Positions 59,981 to 63,012 of a stretch of 63,012 bases of DNA are shown here, piece by piece. The notes under the pieces are model-generated. The model saw only the letters and a program-made list of their open reading frames with translations. It ran no database searches and was not told the origin of the DNA. Each line of letters opens with the position of its first letter. Positions within the stretch are counted from its first letter, which is position 1. The position numbers and the translations under genes were made by a program. Source of the DNA: Acidobacteriota bacterium (GTDB lineage: Bacteria > Acidobacteriota > Terriglobia > Bryobacterales > Bryobacteraceae); assembly GCA_947470805.1 (NCBI GenBank), contig CANIVU010000047.1, positions 1 to 63,012 on the forward strand. The letters run 5' to 3'.

Positions 59981-60001
59981 AGTTACATATCTAACGTAAC
60001 T
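59981..60001. promoter_or_regulatory. Inverted repeat AGTTAC-N9-GTAACT
   Basis: AGTTAC (59981-59986) and GTAACT (59996-60001) are perfect arms with an AT-rich 9-bp spacer. It lies 11 bp after the DUF6807 stop and 77 bp before the proposed hydrolase start. It could be an operator for the downstream gene; it is too AT-rich and lacks a T-run for a terminator. Confidence 0.35.
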
Positions 60002-60077
60002 ATCCCCCCGCAAGCGTGCGCCTAACCAGTACTGTCGTAATCGGGTAAATCTTCGGACCGTTGTACTGGACTTCGAT

Positions 60078-61799
60078 CTGCCTGCCAAAATCTATCTGGT
60101 CGCCCTGCTCGCCGCCATCTCCACCTATGGCGCCGACCTGCGCCTGATTGATTTCCGCGCCGATCCTGAACCCCATACCAACACCCACTTCACCCCCCGC
60201 CACTTCGAATCGCAAACCGATTGGACCGAGCACCGCGCCGAAATCCGCTGCCGCGTTCTCACCTCCGCTGGCCTCTGGCCCATGCCAAAGCGCGGCCCCG
60301 CTCGCACCATCCCCTTCGGCGAAATCCAGCGCCAGGGCTACACCGTCGAACGCCTCTTCATCGAAACCCTTCCCGGCTTCTACGTCGGCGCCAATGTCTA
60401 CCGTCCCACCGGTAAATCCACCGGCCGCAAACCCGCCGTACTAGTCGCCCACGGCCATTGGAAGCACGGCCGCGTCGAACACAACGAAGCCTACTCCGTC
60501 CCCGCCCTCTGCGCTCTCCTCGCCGTAAACGGCTACGTCGCCCTCGCCTATGACATGGTGGGTTACAACGACACCCGGCAAATCCCCCACAAGTTCGGCG
60601 ACAGCGACGAGGAACGCCTCTGGTCCTACGGCCCCCTCTCCCTCCAACTCTGGAACTCCCTCCGCATGGCGGACTACCTCGCCGCCCGCCCCGATGTCGA
60701 CCCAAAACGCCTCGCCATCACAGGCGCCTCCGGCGGCGGCACCCAGACCTACCTCCTCGCCGCCGTCGACGACCGCATCCGCATCTCCATCCCCGCCGGC
60801 ATGGTCTCCGCCCACTTTCAGGGCGATGACCCCTGCGAAATGGCCCCCGGCCTCCGCGTCGGTACCAACAACGTCGAACTCGCCGCCGCCTTCGCCCCCC
60901 GCCCCATGTTGCTGCTCTCCTCCTCCCGCGATTGGACCAATCAGGCGCCCTCCGTCGAATTCCCCGCCATCCGCGAAATCTACGGCCTCCTCGGCTGGGC
61001 CAGCCACGTCGAATCCGTCCATGTCGACGCCGAACATGGCTACAACGCCGTCCAGCGCCACGCCGCTCTCCACTTCCTCGGTAAGCATTTCAACATGCCG
61101 TCGACCGTCCCCGAACCAACCGACATCACCGGCCCCCAACTCGATCTCCTCATCGGTCCCAAAGCCGCCGCCAGCCTCCCCGGCGCCGTCAACCGCCAAG
61201 GCGTCTTCCGCGCCTGGCAGCGCATGCTCACCGCCCGCAACGACGCCACGCCCCCCGCCGAAAAGAACAGCCTCCTCCGCGATCTCTCCGGCGGCCAATG
61301 GCCGGCCAAAGTCCTCCTCGTCGCTACCGGCGGCAACGGCTTTCTCCACCGCGACGGCGCCGATGACATCGTCCCCGCCCGACTCCTCCCCGGCTCCCCG
61401 GCAACCCCCGTCCTGGCGGTTCACTCCGCCGGCATGGCTGCGGCCGAAAAGCTCTCCGCCGCCGTCGCCGCCCGCAACCGCGGCTCCCAACTCCTCGTCA
61501 TCGACCTCTTCGGCACCGCCTCCGCCGTCCCCGCCCGCAAAGGCCGCTACGGCGATCACCTCGTCTTCCACTATGCCGACGACGCCAATCGCGTCCAGGA
61601 CATCCTCACTGGCCTCGCCTGGCTCGCCCGCGGCGGAGCCAAGCCCCGCCTCGTCTGCGGCGAAAGCGCCGAAGCCTGGTGCCGTCTCGCCGCCGCCCTC
61701 GCCCCGATTGAACTCGGCGTCGATTACGACGAACCCCGCCGCCGCCAGCTCTTCATCCCCGGCCTCGCCGCCGCCGGCTATCGCCAGCCCCGCGACTAG
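60078..61799 (+). CDS. Exported alpha/beta hydrolase, acetylxylan-esterase-like; start codon uncertain (non-ATG)
   Basis: The first in-frame ATG is 60282, but the same frame upstream encodes a convincing signal peptide (PAKIYLVALLAAISTYGA) and an N-terminal region leading into SAGLWPMPKRGP. The real start must be earlier. The frame is open from 60000 and contains no ATG, GTG or TTG; CTG at 60078 fits best (573 residues). Hydrolase features: LPGFYVGANVYRP, PAVLVAHGHWKHGRV, VALAYDMVGYNDTR, nucleophile Ser218 in AITGASGGGTQ, and His in VDAEHGYNAVQRHAALHFLG. A second domain (about 370-573) is similar to the 54.5-kb paralogue. Alternatives are a lost start codon or a read error. Confidence 0.82.
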   Translation: MPAKIYLVALLAAISTYGADLRLIDFRADPEPHTNTHFTPRHFESQTDWTEHRAEIRCRVLTSAGLWPMPKRGPARTIPFGEIQRQGYTVERLFIETLPGFYVGANVYRPTGKSTGRKPAVLVAHGHWKHGRVEHNEAYSVPALCALLAVNGYVALAYDMVGYNDTRQIPHKFGDSDEERLWSYGPLSLQLWNSLRMADYLAARPDVDPKRLAITGASGGGTQTYLLAAVDDRIRISIPAGMVSAHFQGDDPCEMAPGLRVGTNNVELAAAFAPRPMLLLSSSRDWTNQAPSVEFPAIREIYGLLGWASHVESVHVDAEHGYNAVQRHAALHFLGKHFNMPSTVPEPTDITGPQLDLLIGPKAAASLPGAVNRQGVFRAWQRMLTARNDATPPAEKNSLLRDLSGGQWPAKVLLVATGGNGFLHRDGADDIVPARLLPGSPATPVLAVHSAGMAAAEKLSAAVAARNRGSQLLVIDLFGTASAVPARKGRYGDHLVFHYADDANRVQDILTGLAWLARGGAKPRLVCGESAEAWCRLAAALAPIELGVDYDEPRRRQLFIPGLAAAGYRQPRD

Positions 61800-61822
61800 T
61801 TTCGATATCATAACGGGCGCTT

Positions 61823-62527
61823 ATGACCGCCTTCCCAGCCGACTTCGCCAGCGCCATCCGCTCGGCCAAAAATCCCTATCCCGTCATCCGCGGCGATGCC
61901 AATCGCCTCCGCTGGTTCCCGCGCCTCATCCGTCCCGATATCCGCGCCACCGCGCTCCAACTCCTCGAAACCCACCTCACCCCTCATCTCCGCCTCGCCC
62001 GCCGCCCCGTCGACCCCGGCCTGATCGCCAACATGACCCAAAACTACACCGAGGCTCTTCCCAAGTCCCTCCGTAACCACACGGCAATGCTCAACGATCC
62101 CCGCTCGGCCGCCTACAAAACCGCCAAAGCCATCGGCCTGATAGCATTTCTCACCTCCCCCTCCCTCAAGGACTTCGCCGAACGCGTCTCCGGCTTCCCC
62201 CTCGAACAGTCCCCCGGCCTCCAGGTCATCTGCTACCACCCCGGCGATTACGTCGGCCCCCACAACGATCACCACCCCGAAGAGCCCCACCTCCGCGACG
62301 GCTACGTTGACCTCCAAATCACCCTCACCAACGACGAAGTCTCCCACCAATCTCTCCTCTACGAAAACGGTGGTCTCTTCAACGAAGTGGTCGATATCGC
62401 CATCCCCTCCGGCGTCAGCGTCTCCCATCTGCCCTTCTGGCACCAGGTCACCCCGCTCCAGGCCCGCCGGGGCAGGGAAGCCACCGCCCGCCGCTGGCTC
62501 CTCCTCGCCTCCTTCGTTCGCCGATAA
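61823..62527 (+). CDS. 2-oxoglutarate/Fe(II)-dependent oxygenase-like protein
   Basis: A 234-residue cytoplasmic protein. The C-terminal half has the double-stranded beta-helix pattern: CYHPGDYVGPHNDHHPEE gives the H-x-D iron ligands His147 and Asp149, LTNDEVSHQSLLYENGGLFN follows, LPFWHQVTPLQ gives the distal His207, and ARRWLLLASFV supplies Arg223/224 for the 2-oxoglutarate carboxylate. It resembles prolyl-4-hydroxylase-type oxygenases; substrate unknown. It starts 23 bp after the hydrolase stop and is followed by a hairpin, so it probably ends that transcript. Confidence 0.78.
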   Translation: MTAFPADFASAIRSAKNPYPVIRGDANRLRWFPRLIRPDIRATALQLLETHLTPHLRLARRPVDPGLIANMTQNYTEALPKSLRNHTAMLNDPRSAAYKTAKAIGLIAFLTSPSLKDFAERVSGFPLEQSPGLQVICYHPGDYVGPHNDHHPEEPHLRDGYVDLQITLTNDEVSHQSLLYENGGLFNEVVDIAIPSGVSVSHLPFWHQVTPLQARRGREATARRWLLLASFVRR

Positions 62528-62546
62528 GGACTACAGAATGGAATAC

Positions 62547-62574
62547 CCCGTCCGGTGTAGTTACCCCGGACGGG
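62547..62574 (+). terminator. Hairpin after the oxygenase gene
   Basis: CCCGTCCGG (62547-62555), a 10-nt loop and CCGGACGGG (62566-62574) form a perfect 9-bp GC-rich stem 19 bp after the stop codon. No T-run follows, so termination would be of the non-canonical kind seen in high-GC genomes. Confidence 0.5.
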
Positions 62575-62666
62575 ATACGTCACCAAACCGCGTCCCGTAG
62601 GTCTTCGCATGCAGTGTTTCCAGCCCCATTCGCCCGTAAGCTCGAAGAGGGAAGGAAACCAACACC

Positions 62667-62867
62667 GTGAACAAAATCAAAAACTACATCTTAGCCGCCC
62701 GCATCTGGAAGGACACCCGAGGGCAGGACCTGATCGAATACGCTCTCATGGCCGGCTTTGTCGCCGTCGCCGCCGGGGCCGTCATGCCCGGCGTCAACAC
62801 CAACATCAGCCAGATCTTTTCCAAGATCGCCAGCTCCCTCGGCTCCGCCTCCGCCCAGGGCTCTTAA
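62667..62867 (+). CDS. Flp-type (type IVb) pilin
   Basis: A 66-residue pilin starting at GTG 62667; AAGGA lies upstream and no ATG is in frame. A short basic leader (MNKIKNYILAARIWKDTRG) is followed by QDLIEYALMAGFVAVAAGAV. Cleavage after Gly19 by a prepilin peptidase would leave Gln at +1, Glu at +5 and Tyr at +6, the Flp signature G | xxxxEY. The hydrophobic helix (about 22-40) and short Ser/Ala tail are normal for Tad pili. It would polymerise into Flp/Tad pili for surface attachment. No tad, cpaA or rcp genes are in the window. Confidence 0.9.
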   Translation: MNKIKNYILAARIWKDTRGQDLIEYALMAGFVAVAAGAVMPGVNTNISQIFSKIASSLGSASAQGS

Positions 62868-62874
62868 CCTAAAT

Positions 62875-62906
62875 CCGGCAGTTGAACCCGTTCAAACGGG
62901 TGCCGG
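62875..62906. terminator. Compound hairpin between the Flp pilin and the convergent last gene
   Basis: Outer arms CCGGCA (62875-62880) and TGCCGG (62901-62906) enclose ACCCGTT-CA-AACGGGT (62886-62901), a second near-perfect palindrome. It starts 7 bp after the pilin stop and contains the stop codon of the minus-strand gene (62892-62894), so it could terminate transcription from both sides. Confidence 0.45.
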
Positions 62907-63012
62907 CAACGCCGCCACCGGCCCACTCGGATAGAACTCACGGAAAATCACGCGCAGCAAACGCGCCCACCGTTCCGCCCGGCTCAACTGCTCCGCACTG
63001 GCTGCAAACCGA
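62892..63012 (-). CDS. C-terminal 39 residues of an unknown protein (cut by window edge)
   Basis: The minus-strand frame from 63011 to the stop at 62894-62892 encodes RFAASAEQLSRAERWARLLR, then VIFREFYPSGPVAALPAPV. The composition (amphipathic Arg/Ala/Glu helix, then a Pro-rich end) and the position, ending at a hairpin convergent with the pilin gene, look like a real C-terminus; the other minus frames I read here are less convincing. No family recognised. Confidence 0.4.
   Translation of the reverse strand, partial: RFAASAEQLSRAERWARLLRVIFREFYPSGPVAALPAPV

Noticed and set aside
1-63012. tRNA, rRNA, CRISPR array, prophage or insertion sequence
   Set aside because: No tRNA T-arm patterns in a cloverleaf context, no rRNA-like sequence, no regularly spaced direct repeats, and no transposase, integrase or phage structural genes seen.

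Overview
The window looks like the chromosome of a soil-type Acidobacteriota, most likely Bryobacterales (Solibacter-like). This is inferred from gene content: very high GC, three giant TonB-dependent receptors with N-terminal carboxypeptidase-regulatory domains, the DUF1501 and DUF1549/DUF1553 (PSD1) families, SBBP-repeat and TIGR03437-like secreted proteins, a PEP-CTERM protein, and many Tat-signal enzymes. No rRNA, tRNA, CRISPR, prophage or IS element was found.

Layout. 0-2.7 kb (minus): a partial Gfo/Idh/MocA oxidoreductase, a GH29 alpha-L-fucosidase, and an SMP-30-like gene broken by a frameshift. 2.8-4.0 kb: a divergent secreted esterase. 4.1-13.8 kb (minus): a secreted metallophosphoesterase with a PKD-like domain; an operon of TonB receptor, S1/P1-type zinc enzyme and DUF218 protein; and a GMC oxidoreductase, gluconate-dehydrogenase subunit 3 and bicupin operon behind a near-consensus promoter. 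14.0-19.3 kb (plus): a frameshifted SBBP-repeat protein coupled to an HlyD adaptor, ABC ATPase and ABC-2 permease. 19.3-33.0 kb: a glycan-utilisation-like locus with regulator and DUF1501 (minus), TonB receptor and sulfatase (plus), TonB receptor and cytochrome-bearing PSD1 (minus). The regulator joins an IclR-type helix-turn-helix to a periplasmic-binding-protein fold, and two identical 17-bp palindromes lie next to it. 33.4-41.7 kb: asparaginase, divergent phosphoketolase plus P-type ATPase, a Tat-type oxidoreductase and a dienelactone hydrolase. 41.8-52.3 kb (plus): a tight run of exported proteins (subtilase with five C-terminal repeats, two beta-lactamase-fold proteins, PSD1, DUF1501). 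52.3-63.0 kb: a conserved protein of unknown function, a PEP-CTERM protein with a possible thioester domain, two paralogous acetylxylan-esterase-like hydrolases, an MFS transporter, an oxidoreductase plus DUF6807 pair, a 2OG-Fe(II) oxygenase, a Flp pilin and the C-terminus of an unknown gene.

Most products are exported and suit scavenging of complex and sulfated glycans, proteins and organic acids: receptors import oligomers; fucosidase, sulfatase, esterases and the protease release them; the Gfo/Idh/MocA and GMC enzymes oxidise sugars; phosphoketolase feeds acetyl phosphate into central metabolism.

At window scale the plus strand changes from G-rich (most lines sampled left of about 39 kb) to C-rich (right of about 41 kb), whichever strand is coding. 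This suggests a replication terminus or an inversion boundary. Two genes carry clear frame breaks, and one hydrolase has its signal peptide upstream of its first ATG.
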